A stretch of 64,000 nucleotides of DNA. Source: Calophaca sinica. Taxonomy: Eukaryota > Streptophyta > Magnoliopsida > Fabales > Fabaceae. This document shows, one piece after another, positions 34,909 through 44,442 of the stretch. How positions within the stretch are numbered: position 1 is the first letter of the stretch; every line of letters starts with the position of its first letter. Below the pieces are notes generated by a model, which searched no databases, was not told the origin of the DNA, and worked only from the letters and a program-made list of their open reading frames with translations. The stretch covers positions 37,738,501-37,802,500 of the forward strand of contig CM073733.1 in NCBI GenBank assembly GCA_037113605.1, in the 5' to 3' direction. Both the position numbers and the translations under genes were made by a program.

Positions 34909-35319
34909 AGGGTGCTCATCGACCAAGGCAGCTCGGTAGATGTCATCTACAAAGAAGCATTCAACCGACTCAAGCTACCAAGCTCGGTCATCCGATCATA
35001 TCGAGGTATGTTAGTTGGTTTTTCAGGTGCAAAAGCTTAGGTCACAGGGTACTTCGACGCCATACTCACCTTCAAAGCAGATGTGGGAGTCAAAACAATT
35101 GAAGTCCATTTGCTGGTGGTGGAAGCCGACTTGGCCACTGACATAATATACAACATGATACTGGGGAGACCTGTTATCAACGGCATAGGGACCATTGTCT
35201 CCACCCCTCATTTGGTAATGAAGTTCCCCCTGCCAGATGGACAGATAGCTACCATACATGTCGATCAGCAAGAAGCAAGGCAATGCTATGTCAACAGCCT
35301 TAGAGACAACAGGAGATGA
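34860..35319 (+). pseudogene. Gypsy aspartic protease region
   Basis: Directly after gag, VLIDQGSSVDVIYKEAF carries the catalytic Asp in the form Asp-Gln-Gly-Ser-Ser common in this lineage. LVVEADLATDIIYNMILGRP is the second conserved segment. TGA at 34906 precedes it, TAG at about 35038 interrupts it and TGA at 35317 ends it. Protease would cut the polyprotein. Confidence 0.82.
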
Positions 35320-35340
35320 GATCGAGGAGACAACTGTTGT

Positions 35341-35861
35341 ATGATCGAGCTCGACCCTAGGGGCGAGAGCGATTACCGGCCAGTGCCAGTGGACGACATC
35401 AAAACTGTTGAAGTCCAAGGACACGAGAAGAGTATTAGGATCAGAACACAACTAGCTCGACGAGGCGAGCAATCCCCGATGAAGGTTCCGCTCGCCAATG
35501 CGGACCTCTTTGCATGGAGCCCAGAAGACATGCCAGAAATAAACCTGAAAGTAGCTTGCCACAAGCTAGCCATTGAGCCCGGAGCTCGCCCCATAGCCCA
35601 ACGAAAGAGGAAGATAGCTGGAGAAAAGAAGCAGGCAGTCAGAGAAGAAACCTCAAAGCTCCTAAAGGCAGGATTCATAAAGGAGATCAAGTACCCTACC
35701 TGGCTTTCAAACGTGGTGCTGGTAAAGAAGAGCAACGGTAAATGGAGAATGTGCACTGACTTCACCAACCTGAATAAGGTATGCCTTAAGGACCCTTACC
35801 CTTTGCCAAGCATTGATACCCTAGTCGACGGCACGTCAAGGTACCAAGTACTCAGCTTCAT
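35341..35861 (+). pseudogene. Gypsy reverse transcriptase, 5' part
   Basis: Encodes LFAWSPEDMPEINLKVACH, RKRKIAGEKKQAVREE, LLKAGFIKEIKYPTWLSNVV, SNGKWRMCTDFTNLNKVC and DPYPLPSIDTLVD, typical RT fingers. It stops at Leu-Ser-Phe where CACTA-2 is inserted; the Met-Asp-Ala-Tyr-Ser-Gly catalytic segment follows the transposon at 41954. Confidence 0.9.
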
Positions 35862-35877
35862 CACTACAAGAAATCGC

Positions 35878-36178
35878 GGGATTACCGACGGCCAAAAGCC
35901 GTCGGTAATCCACAAATACTGTCGGTAATAAAAAAATTCCGACGGATTACCGACGGACTAATGTCCGTCGGTAAAGTGCGCGTCGCAAATACGTACCGAC
36001 GGCTTTAACCCGTCGGTAAATTTCTGACGGTTTTCTCCGACGGTTTTAACCCGTCGATAATTCTGATGACATTTCCGACGGCTTTAACCCGTCGGTAAAT
36101 TTCCGACGGCTTCTCCGACGGTTTTAACCCGTCGATAATTCCGATGACATTTCCGACGGCCATGACCGTCGGTAAAGC
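35878..36178. repeat. CACTA-2 left subterminal palindromes
   Basis: Repeated TTACCGACGG / CCGTCGGTAA and variants (GACGGCTTTAACCCGTCGG-like units), including a near-duplicate pair of about 85 bp around 36010-36150. Confidence 0.9.
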
Positions 36179-37314
36179 CGGACTTTAAATATTTTTTTCA
36201 ATTGAAAATTGTTTAAATTTTCATTAAAAAATTATTTAATTTTTTAAATTATTTAATTTTAATTTCTGTAATAAATTTAATTTATTTATCCACTTAATTA
36301 ACGATTACTAGTTATCACATTTAATTATTAATTTATTCATGTATTTAAAAATGTAATGCGATAACATAACTATAAAAAAAAAAAGAAACGTAACAAATAA
36401 ATAAAAAAATTCAACGAACAAAACAGGAATAAAAAATATCTCAAAACATAAAAAAATATCAATACAAACATACTTAATTATTAATTTATTCCTGTATTTA
36501 AAAATACAATGCTAACATAACTATAAAACAAATTAAAAAAAAGAAACGTAACAAATAAATAAAAAATTCGATTTAACAAAACAAGAATAAAAAATATCCG
36601 AAAATATAAAAATATCGATACAAACATAACTAATAGTCACGATAATCATGATCATGATCACCATCTGCATCATCGACATGATCACCCGATACTATGAGGC
36701 GAGGCGAGGCGGTGGAGGAGGCGGTGGCGAGCTAGCAAATGGTACAGATCCTCACATCTGCGGCTTTGAGCCAACATGGCGGCCGTCGGCGGGCCTCCTC
36801 TGGCTGGGCCTGACGCGATCACTTCTTTCGGCCGCCAATCATTTCTTTGCTCGGCCATGGCGCTTCAACTCTGCTATCTCCGCTCATCGCGGCGGCCATT
36901 CTGGGCGACTCTCCCGAGAGGCGCGGGCCACTCTTGTAGTTCTTTGGCAAGGTCGCGACCGCCGTATAAGCGACCCTTTTTCTTGCCGCCAACAACATTC
37001 GCCCAAACCATCACGACGCACTGGATCCTCACGGGCTCTGAGACAGGAACATGAGGATGTCTGAGATCTAACACGAGACATCCTCGCCTCAAACTCCTCT
37101 GTCAAACATAAACAAATTAGTCAATTTTTATTGTAATAAAACAATATAAACATTGTTAAAAACTATTCATTATGTTTTATAATTACCTGGTCCGCCTCGA
37201 CCGCTCATCGACAAACTCACCTACCTTTCCTAATATGAGTTGCACGATGGAGCTCGTGCAATCAACCTCCTTTGCAAACGAGACTGTAATTATTTAATAA
37301 AAAAAGCTTAACTA

Positions 37315-37363
<49 letters not shown>
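37315..37363. repeat. (AAT)n microsatellite
   Basis: About 15 uninterrupted AAT units within an intron-like gap of the CACTA-2 gene. Confidence 0.95.
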
Positions 37364-37890
37364 TAAAACGTACAAGTCGAGCTGCGTGCTGCGCCTGACT
37401 GACCGAACCTCCAATATGCAAGCTCCACCCTTTTCAGAGGCTCTATTCTTCTTCGCTTCTCGCTACCGCCTTGAACTCGTGGGAGTTCGGTGCGCTTGTA
37501 GGCTATTTGCCGGATCTCATCTCTTATCCAAGTAGGCTGCCCATTGGCGGGCATCTCTAAGCATATCAGATAGGCGGTGGGAAGCCTTCATATGGAAGTT
37601 CTTCTTGATCTGCTCCTCCTGCTCTTCCTTCCAAGAAACCCTCTCCTGTATGAATATAATACGTTATTAAAAATAATTGAGATTCATGAAATAAAAAATA
37701 ATACGCAAAAAAAAAAAACAACTTACTCTGAAAAGAATTGAACATGTGCCTCCGCTCATTCAAATCAGCGTCCCAGGTGGGCCAATAGGTGTGGTAATTT
37801 TGCTCAATTACTTAGTGATAGCCTTCAGCGGTGGTTTTGACGGAAGGAACCTAAACAATAACAACATACCAAATAAGTTAAAAAAATATA

Positions 37891-38228
37891 GGTTAAACTG
37901 TAATTTTCGTCCCTTATCCTTTTTTTTTAGTTTTCATTTAAGTCCATTAAGTTATAAAAATTACTTCAATTTCATCCTTTCTTTTTAATTATTCTTTTTT
38001 TGTCTTAGACGAAATATCATCTTACACGTGGCAGTTTGTTTTATTTTATTTTATTTTTCTGCCACGTGTCAGATGGTGATTCGTCTAAGAAAATATGAAT
38101 AAATAAACAGAAAAGACGAAATTGATGTGATTTTTGAAGTTTAAGGGACTTAAATGAAAACTAAAAAAAGATAACGGACGAAATTGAAAACTAAAAAAAA
38201 GATAAGGGGCAAAAATGTGTATTCAACC
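37891..38228. mobile_element. Long-hairpin MITE with TA duplication, 338 bp, inside CACTA-2
   Basis: The left end GGTTAAACTGTAATTTTCGT and the right end's complement GGTTGAATACACATTTTTGC pair, with TA on both sides. Pairing continues inward: GTTTTCATTTAAGTCC at about 37929 with GGACTTAAATGAAAAC near 38146, and CTTAGACGAA / CACGTGGCAG near 38005-38035 with CTGCCACGTG / TTCGTCTAAG near 38058-38090. Nearly the whole element can fold back on itself with a short T-rich loop. No coding capacity. Confidence 0.85.
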
Positions 38229-38759
38229 TACATACTCACCTCTACCGGTGGCACGATAGCAACTCGGCCATCATGCAAAGATCTGAATATCATCAACGAC
38301 CTCCCGCTCATCCTCTTGCCTGCCAACCTCCTCGTCTCGAACCCCGGCTCGATCAGGTGGTAGCCCACACTATACTCCTGATTGGACATATGAGTGTCGG
38401 GCACCGTCTCAGACACAAAATGAGAGGAAGAAGCGGCAAGTGTCTGCTGGAACCCTGGGGTGGGCATCATGTAAATGGGTGTCGATGCAGAAGGTCCTGC
38501 ATGCTGTGTAGGTGCCCAATGTGACGTAAGCTGCATAGGGGCGAACTCATTTGGAGCTTGTGTAGGCGTAGATGTATGCGGCCATTTGTGTGGATGACAA
38601 CATCGCATAGCCAGCATCATCAATCCTAATAATGTTCGGCCTCCGACGGCGAGGGGTCGACAGGATGCCCTTCCGCTTAGATTGACCCTGGCCGGGTGGT
38701 CGGGGGTCTGAACTGAACCTCCTGATGCCATATATGTCTATAGAGCAATTCAATAATAA

Positions 38760-41450
38760 CAGTCATGAAATATTATATTTAAACATAACAATATTAAAAA
38801 TGAATTCCAAAAAATAAACAAATTATATGAAAATAACTGACAAAATAAAATATGTTGAACCTCAAACGGGAAGCTAAGGCTTTTCTCCGATACTAATAAC
38901 AACAATCAAACATCCATTTCATCAATAATTAAAAAGTAACATGGTGAAAGTTGACATCCTCTTAAAGGATAGAATTAAACAAGCATACCGACGACAAGGG
39001 AAGCATAAATCCTTTTAACAATTTTTGTTTTCATAGTGGTTTGGCTTGGTATATACCATGCAATTAGAGCTCCTATATGGCCACATCTACCATACATCCT
39101 AATCCATTAATTGGCCAAAAAACAATCATTTTCTGTTTCTGCAGTTAAAAAACTAGCCTAGCTCCAGAATCTACTACATTAACCAAGGCAGTTGATGGTC
39201 ACACAAGGTCAAACTTTTCTAACGAACTGCCAACCTCTATTATATTTGATATTTTTACGATGTTTAAATCACACACTGTCTAATGCACTGCCAACCTCTA
39301 TTATATTTGATATTTTTACGATTGTTGTTGTTGTTATTGTTGTATAATATTGTTGTAAAATAACCTGTGTTATGCATAATATTGTTGTAAACAAAAAAAA
39401 ATTCAGGTGAACATTAACATCACACACAGATCAATCATAATTTACAAAGACAAACAATCATTTCATATAGCAGGTTCTATCATCCTTCAAAGCTAATTTT
39501 AATGATAGCTCCTGATAAATGGAAATTCCAATAAACTACAAGGTGCTAGCCAGACATAATTTAAAAGAGGATGTTGAAAAAGAACGTCTTTTATAAGACC
39601 ATATAATTATATCAGTATATTGTAACACCCAGGTAGTCTTTGCATCAGTTTAGGTAGTTTCCCTTCCTAATTCCAATATGCTAAAATAAAAATGAAATAT
39701 AAGTGAAAAATCTCCACTGAACTGAAATTTTCACCACTTGATTTCCATTTATATATGCCAGATGCTAACATGCATGAAAAGACAAATAATGCAGCAGCTG
39801 AAGTCATCCATTGAATTGAAACTTGATCATTTTTTCCATCAAGAATATGTTGATTCCAGCTACTGGTACATATAGGCAGAATAATATGCCCAAATCCTGC
39901 TTAATAGCAATGTTTCTTCTTGGGTTACAATTTAAAGGCAAGGAAACTTAGTCGCGGCCATGATTAAGGAATAGAAAGGTTCCAAATCAGTGACCTATCA
40001 TTCCCACATGTCGTTTGTTTCCAATGACCTTAATACATATCATCACATTATTCTGAGATCATTATGTGAAGGCTTCATAACCTGAAGGTCGAAGTGCTTG
40101 ACATATCTTTGTTTTTCTTTTAACTTTATAGTATTAAATGAATTGTTTCTGAGACAAAATAGGGAAGCGAGAAGCAAAAGTAGCGAAAAAAGAATATGAT
40201 TCTTCAAATTTATCTCCATTTCTAAATAACATAAATAAAAACTTCCTAAGAAGAAAAGAAAATTAGATATAATATAAAGTGCAAAATGATATGCTTAGGA
40301 ATACAACAATAACAACAACAATCAAGAATTTTTCCACTAAGGCACAACAAAAAGGAAGAAAAAGAACAAAACTTATCTAAGTAACAAATGCTTTGGTACA
40401 ATTCAGTGTCCTATCAAACACTAGAAATGTGATAGTTAAAGTCCAAGCAACATGAGTAAAAGGCAACACTGGGTAAAAAAATTCTTGCCATGGAGACATA
40501 GCGAAAGAGTAGTTTCTATAAGTATAGTGAGACGTGCGAGTAACCCATACACTCTCTTATTATGTGGCAACAAAAGATCACAATTACACCTATACCAGCC
40601 ATTAAAACAAGATAAAGTTTCAAATCTAGGAGTTGAGCTTGCATAATTCTTCTTTGACCAATTTGACTTCAGTAATTAAGCATTGGGAATTTCAAATAAA
40701 AATCCCTAAGCCCCATTTTAGTGTGTGGGTAGATTCACTTAAGAAGAAGACAACACAAATTCAAAAAATGGATGAACATAGGATCGTAGATTCACTTATC
40801 AAATTGAGTTTATGTGTTGCTTGCTAAATGAATAATCTACATGCTACCTTACTCTAACATAAAATATACATCAGACAAAATTCCCTCTGTGGAGAGAACT
40901 ATACATCACTTCAACATAAAACATCCCTTGTTAGCCAAAACACACATCACCTCAAAATTCTCTCTCTGGAGAGAACAATGAAGCAAATCAAATAAATATG
41001 CCGGTGTGGGGGTCAACAGCCAACCCTTTTCCACCCAATGAGTCAACCGACATTTCGTTAGAGTGCATACCTAATTCTCAGAACAAGAGAGTGTCCACGT
41101 CCTTCGATGTGAGTGGCAGTCTCGGAGCAATGTGGTGGCCTCGAACTAAAAATACTGAAAAAACATAGAAAATTTTAACTAACAAGCTACCAATCAATAA
41201 GAGCAGAGCAACCATCAAACAACTAACAATCCACAAAATCAATAAGAGCGTAACAACCATCAAACAACTAACAATCTACAAAATCAATAAGAGCGAGCAA
41301 CCTTCAAACTCTAACCTTGAACATAAGTACTAAAATGAACAAAAACAAGAACCATTAGACAATCGAGAACCAATTGAAATCAAAATTCACAAAGATAATT
41401 GCATAAAACATGGAAGGAGGAGATGAGAACCTAACCTTTTAGGAGGAGGT
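38760..41450. other. CACTA-2 interior without coding signal
   Basis: AT-rich, with short direct repeats (CTATTATATTTGATATTTTTACG near 39238 and 39298, shown here only as a type) and AAC-rich stretches. Three near-identical CAATAAGAGC phrases lie near 41195-41290. No protein motif seen on either strand; probably 5' region and introns of the element gene. Confidence 0.5.
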
Positions 41451-41454
41451 GAGA

Positions 41455-41615
41455 GAGCAGTTAGCGGCGTGGTGGTGGTGGCGGCGGCGTGGTGGTGGAG
41501 AGAAAGAGTGAGAGAGAAGCAGTGGTGGTGGTGGTGGCGGCTTTGGTGGTGGTGTGGGCGTGGTGGTGGTGGTGATGGTGGTGGTCATGGTGGTGGTGGT
41601 GGTGGCGGAGGAAGA
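41455..41615. repeat. (GGT)n-rich low-complexity tract
   Basis: GTGGTGGTGG runs with interspersed GGCGGC, adjacent to the right subterminal repeats of CACTA-2, on the leader side of its minus-strand gene. ORFs across it are Val/Val-Met or Pro/His runs and are not genes. Confidence 0.9.
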
Positions 41616-41689
41616 GAGGGAAGTGAAAGAGAAGAGGGATGAAGATGGAGGAGAAAGGGAAGGCTCGGTTTCTGGTTATTATCGCGCAT

Positions 41690-41940
41690 TACCGACGGCT
41701 TTTTACCGATGGTGTAGGCCGTCGGTAAACTGTTCGGCCTTACCGACGGGTTTGTTAATTTACCGACGGTATAAGGCCGTCGGTATTTGAAAAATAGGCG
41801 CCAAAATGAAAAATCTGTGCAATTACCGACGAGCATTGACTGTCGGTAAATCAGATTCGATTTACCGACGGACCCGTCGAAAAATCCCACGTTAACCGAC
41901 GGTCACAGACCGTCGGTATAAGCCCGTCGGTAAATCCGAA
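41690..41940. repeat. CACTA-2 right subterminal palindromes
   Basis: At least six face-to-face pairs of ACCGACGG and CCGTCGGT with 5-15 bp loops, ending at the terminal repeat TTTCTTGTAGTG. Confidence 0.9.
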
Positions 41941-41953
41941 TTTTCTTGTAGTG

Positions 41954-42500
41954 CATGGATGCCTATTCGGGGTAAAACTAGATCAGGATGCACCCGCTAG
42001 ACGCCTCAAAGACAGGCTTCATGACAGAGACCTCTAATTACTGCAACATCACCATGCCCTTTGGGTTGAAGAACACAGGATCTACCTACCAAAGGATGAT
42101 GGATGAAGTCTTATCCGACCAGCTCGAAAAGACCATCGAAGTCTACATGGATGACATAGTGGTAAAGACCCTCAAGTTTGACACACACCACAGGGACCTT
42201 CAAGTGGCATTCGACATCATGAGAAAATACAACATCAGGCTCAACCCCAAGAAGTGTTCCTTTGGAGTGCTCGGAGGAAAGTTCCTAGGTTTCATGATCA
42301 CCCACAGAGGAATTGAAGCCAACCCAGACAAATGTCGAGCTGTACTGGAGATGCGTAGTCCGAGCTCTATCAAAGAAGTGCAGCGACTAGCTGGTCGGGT
42401 AGCAGCCCTCTCTAGGTTTGTAGCTCGCTCTGCTGATAGATCGCTACCCTTTTATCAGGTACTAAAAAACCCACTCGGTTTGAATGGACCGACGAGTTAG
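41954..42500 (+). pseudogene. Gypsy reverse transcriptase, 3' part
   Basis: Resumes after CACTA-2 with MDAYSG (two stops follow at once: GGGTAA and the TAG in CTAGATCAG). Then TMPFGLKNTGSTYQRMMD, EVYMDDIVVKT (catalytic Tyr-Met-Asp-Asp), NPKKCSFGVLGGKFLGFM and RSPSSIKEVQRLAGRVAALS. Ser replaces the usual Ala before Thr-Tyr-Gln. Confidence 0.9.
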
Positions 42501-43700
42501 AGGCAGCCTTTCAAAAGCTTAAGGAATTCCTAGCATCACCCCCAGTTCCAGTTCTAACTCGCCCCACCAAGGGAGCTCCCTTGCTCCTCTACCTGGCTTC
42601 CACTGACAGCTCGATTAGCTCGACAATGATTGAAGAAAGAGGCTCCGAGCAGTAGCCTGTGTACTTTATAAGCAAAGATCTTACGAGCTGTGTACTTTAG
42701 CAGCCAAGATCTTACGAGCTGGATATTACTGGCCAACCCTCAGGTCGGATTGCCTCGAGTTCGTTAAGAAATATGACAACTACCAACGATACGCAAGGCA
42801 AGAACACCTTCCCCCGAAAGCTCTACATGAAGTCATCACCCCTTGGCCTTTCAACACTTGGGAACTTGACATACTTGGCCCCTTTTCCCCTTGCACCAAG
42901 CCAGCTCAAATTCATCATAGTCGCCATCGACTACTTCTCCAAATGCATTGAAGCAAATCCACAGCAACCATCACCTCAGAGAGAGTTAAGAAGTTTTTGT
43001 GGAAGAACCTGGTCTGCCGCCATGGTCTCCCCTACACCATCATCACTGATAATGGCACACAGTTCACCAGCTCGGTTTTCAAAGACTTCTGCAAAGCGCT
43101 GGGTATCCAACTTACCTATGCCTCGGTCGAGCACCCATAAACCAACGATCAGGTCAAAGCTGCAAACAAAGTCATCCTAAACGGCCTGCGCAAATGACTT
43201 GATCAGGCCAAGGATAATTAAGCAGAAGAACTCTGCGGCGTGTTGTGGGCGTACCACACCACCCCTCAATCAGCAACAAATGAAACACCCTTCCAATTGA
43301 CATACGGAATGGATGCCATAGTCCCAGTAGAGCTCGGCTCAACCTCAATTAGGAGAGAGCTAATGAGCTTGTTAGAGCAAGAAGAAGCAGCAAGGGTGGA
43401 GCTCGACCTGCTAGAAGAAACTCGGGAGCTTGCCCAAGTACAAGAGTTTGTAACTAAACAATGCATTACCAAACACCAGGATTCGACCAAGAGGATTCAA
43501 GGTGGGCGACCTAGTCCTCCGTAAGGTCGAGTTAGCGCGTAAAGATGCAAGGCAGGGTAAGCTTGGACCAACCTGGGAAGGACCATACCGCATCAGGTCG
43601 GAGCACCGCCATGGAGCTTATCAGCTTGAAGAACTATCTTGGAAAGAAATACCGAGGACGTGGAATGCCAGGCACCTCAAGCTCTACTTTAGTTAAAAGC
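42501..43700 (+). pseudogene. Gypsy integrase region; RNase H missing
   Basis: After the RT connection (AFQKLKEFLASPP, VYFISKDLT) the usual RNase H catalytic segments are absent. Sequence passes at about 42690-42720 directly to KILRAGYYWPTL of the integrase zinc-binding part. Then ELDILGPFS and ITDNGTQFTSSVF carry two catalytic Asp. The segment normally reading Gln-Val-Glu-Ala-Ala-Asn is DQVKAANK: the catalytic Glu is Lys. EELCGVLWAYHTTPQSATNE, TYGMDAIVPVE and, near 43640-43690, WNARHLKLYF form the C-terminus. Many stops and frameshifts. Confidence 0.85.
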
Positions 43701-43860
43701 ATTTGTAAACGGATGGCGTACTCTTTTTCCTCTGCAAGCCTTTTTTCCTACTGGGGTTTTGGTTTATAGAGGTTTTAACGAGGCGCATCCTTATTTCCCT
43801 TTTTTCGACATTTAATAAAGTCTACCTCCATCGTATGTAGAACATGATTTTTGTGCATGG
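43701..43860 (+). other. Gypsy post-pol region with GGTTTTAACGAGGC motif
   Basis: CGTACTCTTTTTCC at about 43717 and AGAGGTTTTAACGAGGC near 43769 occur in a T-rich context, then AATAAAG near 43814, which may serve as a polyadenylation signal. See the similar stretch at 28190-28270 in the LINE. Confidence 0.6.
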
Positions 43861-44210
43861 GCGAGCTCTAAAGCGACTCGGAAGGTCGTAACTCAACCTA
43901 AACAACACCTCTATGGTTTAAAAACTCCAGGTCAGCATAGAGGCCTGGCGAGCTTTAAAGCAGCCCAGAAGGCCGTCACTCGACCTAAACAAAACCCCTG
44001 TGGTTTAAAGACTCCAGGTCAGCATAGAGGCCTGGCGAGCTCTAAAGTAGCTCGGAAGGCCGTAACTCGACCTAAACACGACCCCTGTGGTTTAAAGACA
44101 CCAGGTCAGCATAGAGGCTTGGCAAGCTCTAAGGAAGCTCGGAAGGTCATAACTTGACCTACAAAAGGAACTTAAATAGTTCAAGACACTAAGTCAGCGT
44201 AAAGACCTAG
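43861..44210 (+). repeat. 87-bp minisatellite, four units, in the gypsy 3' region
   Basis: Units start at 43861, 43948, 44035 and 44122 with GCGAGCTCTAAAG or a close variant. The first three are exactly 87 bp and mostly alike (shared GGTTTAAAGACTCCAGGTCAGC-type core); the fourth is about 89 bp and clearly more diverged. Tandem repeats in the region between pol and the 3' LTR are known in Tat/Ogre elements. Confidence 0.93.
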
Positions 44211-44442
44211 CCTGCTCGAAAAGCAACTCGGCTTGAACAACTACTCGACTAATGTTGTTACGAAGGACCAATTTTCCAAACTTAAATTTGAAACAAGTTT
44301 TTCAGGGGGAAACTACCCGAGGACTACACTACCCAAGTACACCGCCCGAGGACTACAGGAAAACGCAAAAAGAAAAAGTAAGTACTCGTCATATACTGCA
44401 TAAACTTAGCCAATTTCATTAATCAAAAAGGGGGTTACAAAA
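44211..44442 (+). other. Gypsy 3' region between minisatellite and antisense ORF
   Basis: Non-coding on both strands as far as I can see. It includes CCCGAGGACTAC twice within about 40 bp (near 44318 and 44347). Confidence 0.5.

Larger units (their letters stand above)
36720..38753 (-). pseudogene. Ptta/En/Spm-type CACTA accessory protein, broken
   Basis: Minus-strand blocks in different frames. 38228-38753 gives a Pro/Ser/Thr/Gln-rich part ending SGRSLMIFRSLHDGRVAIVP. About 37560-37655 reads WKEEQEEQIKKNFHMKASHR. About 37380-37470 reads HEFKAVAREAKKNRASEKGG. About 37190-37270 and 36880-37100 read FVDERSR, EEFEARMSRVRS and VVGGKKKGRLYGGRDLAKEL. This is the order of the plant En/Spm second protein (TNPA-like side), which binds the subterminal repeats. 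Intron-like gaps separate blocks, and stops and frame changes make this copy inactive. The nested MITE at 37891 lies between two blocks. Confidence 0.75.
35862..41953 (-). mobile_element. CACTA-2 (CCGACGG family), 6.1 kb
   Basis: Starts CACTACAAGAAATCGCGGG and ends TTTCTTGTAGTG, perfect terminal repeats over 12 bp; CAT flanks both sides (35859-35861, 41954-41956) and removing the element rejoins the RT codons. Palindromes of TTACCGACGG and CCGTCGGTAA fill about 35880-36175 and 41690-41940. Inside is a decayed minus-strand Ptta/En/Spm-type ORF but no Tnp2 domain that I can find, so it is probably non-autonomous. A hairpin MITE is nested in it. Confidence 0.95.

Noticed and set aside
35878..36178. 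Regular short palindromic repeats resembling a CRISPR array
   Set aside because: Spacing is irregular, the spacers are related to each other, the repeats sit at transposon ends with a 3-bp duplication, and the context is a plant nuclear genome. They are CACTA subterminal repeats.
36648..37064. 138-codon plus-strand ORF in CACTA-2
   Set aside because: It is the complement of the minus-strand En/Spm-type blocks; the recognisable protein motifs are on the minus strand.
41554..41890. ORFs across the GGT-rich tract
   Set aside because: Translations are simple Val or Pro runs from a microsatellite.
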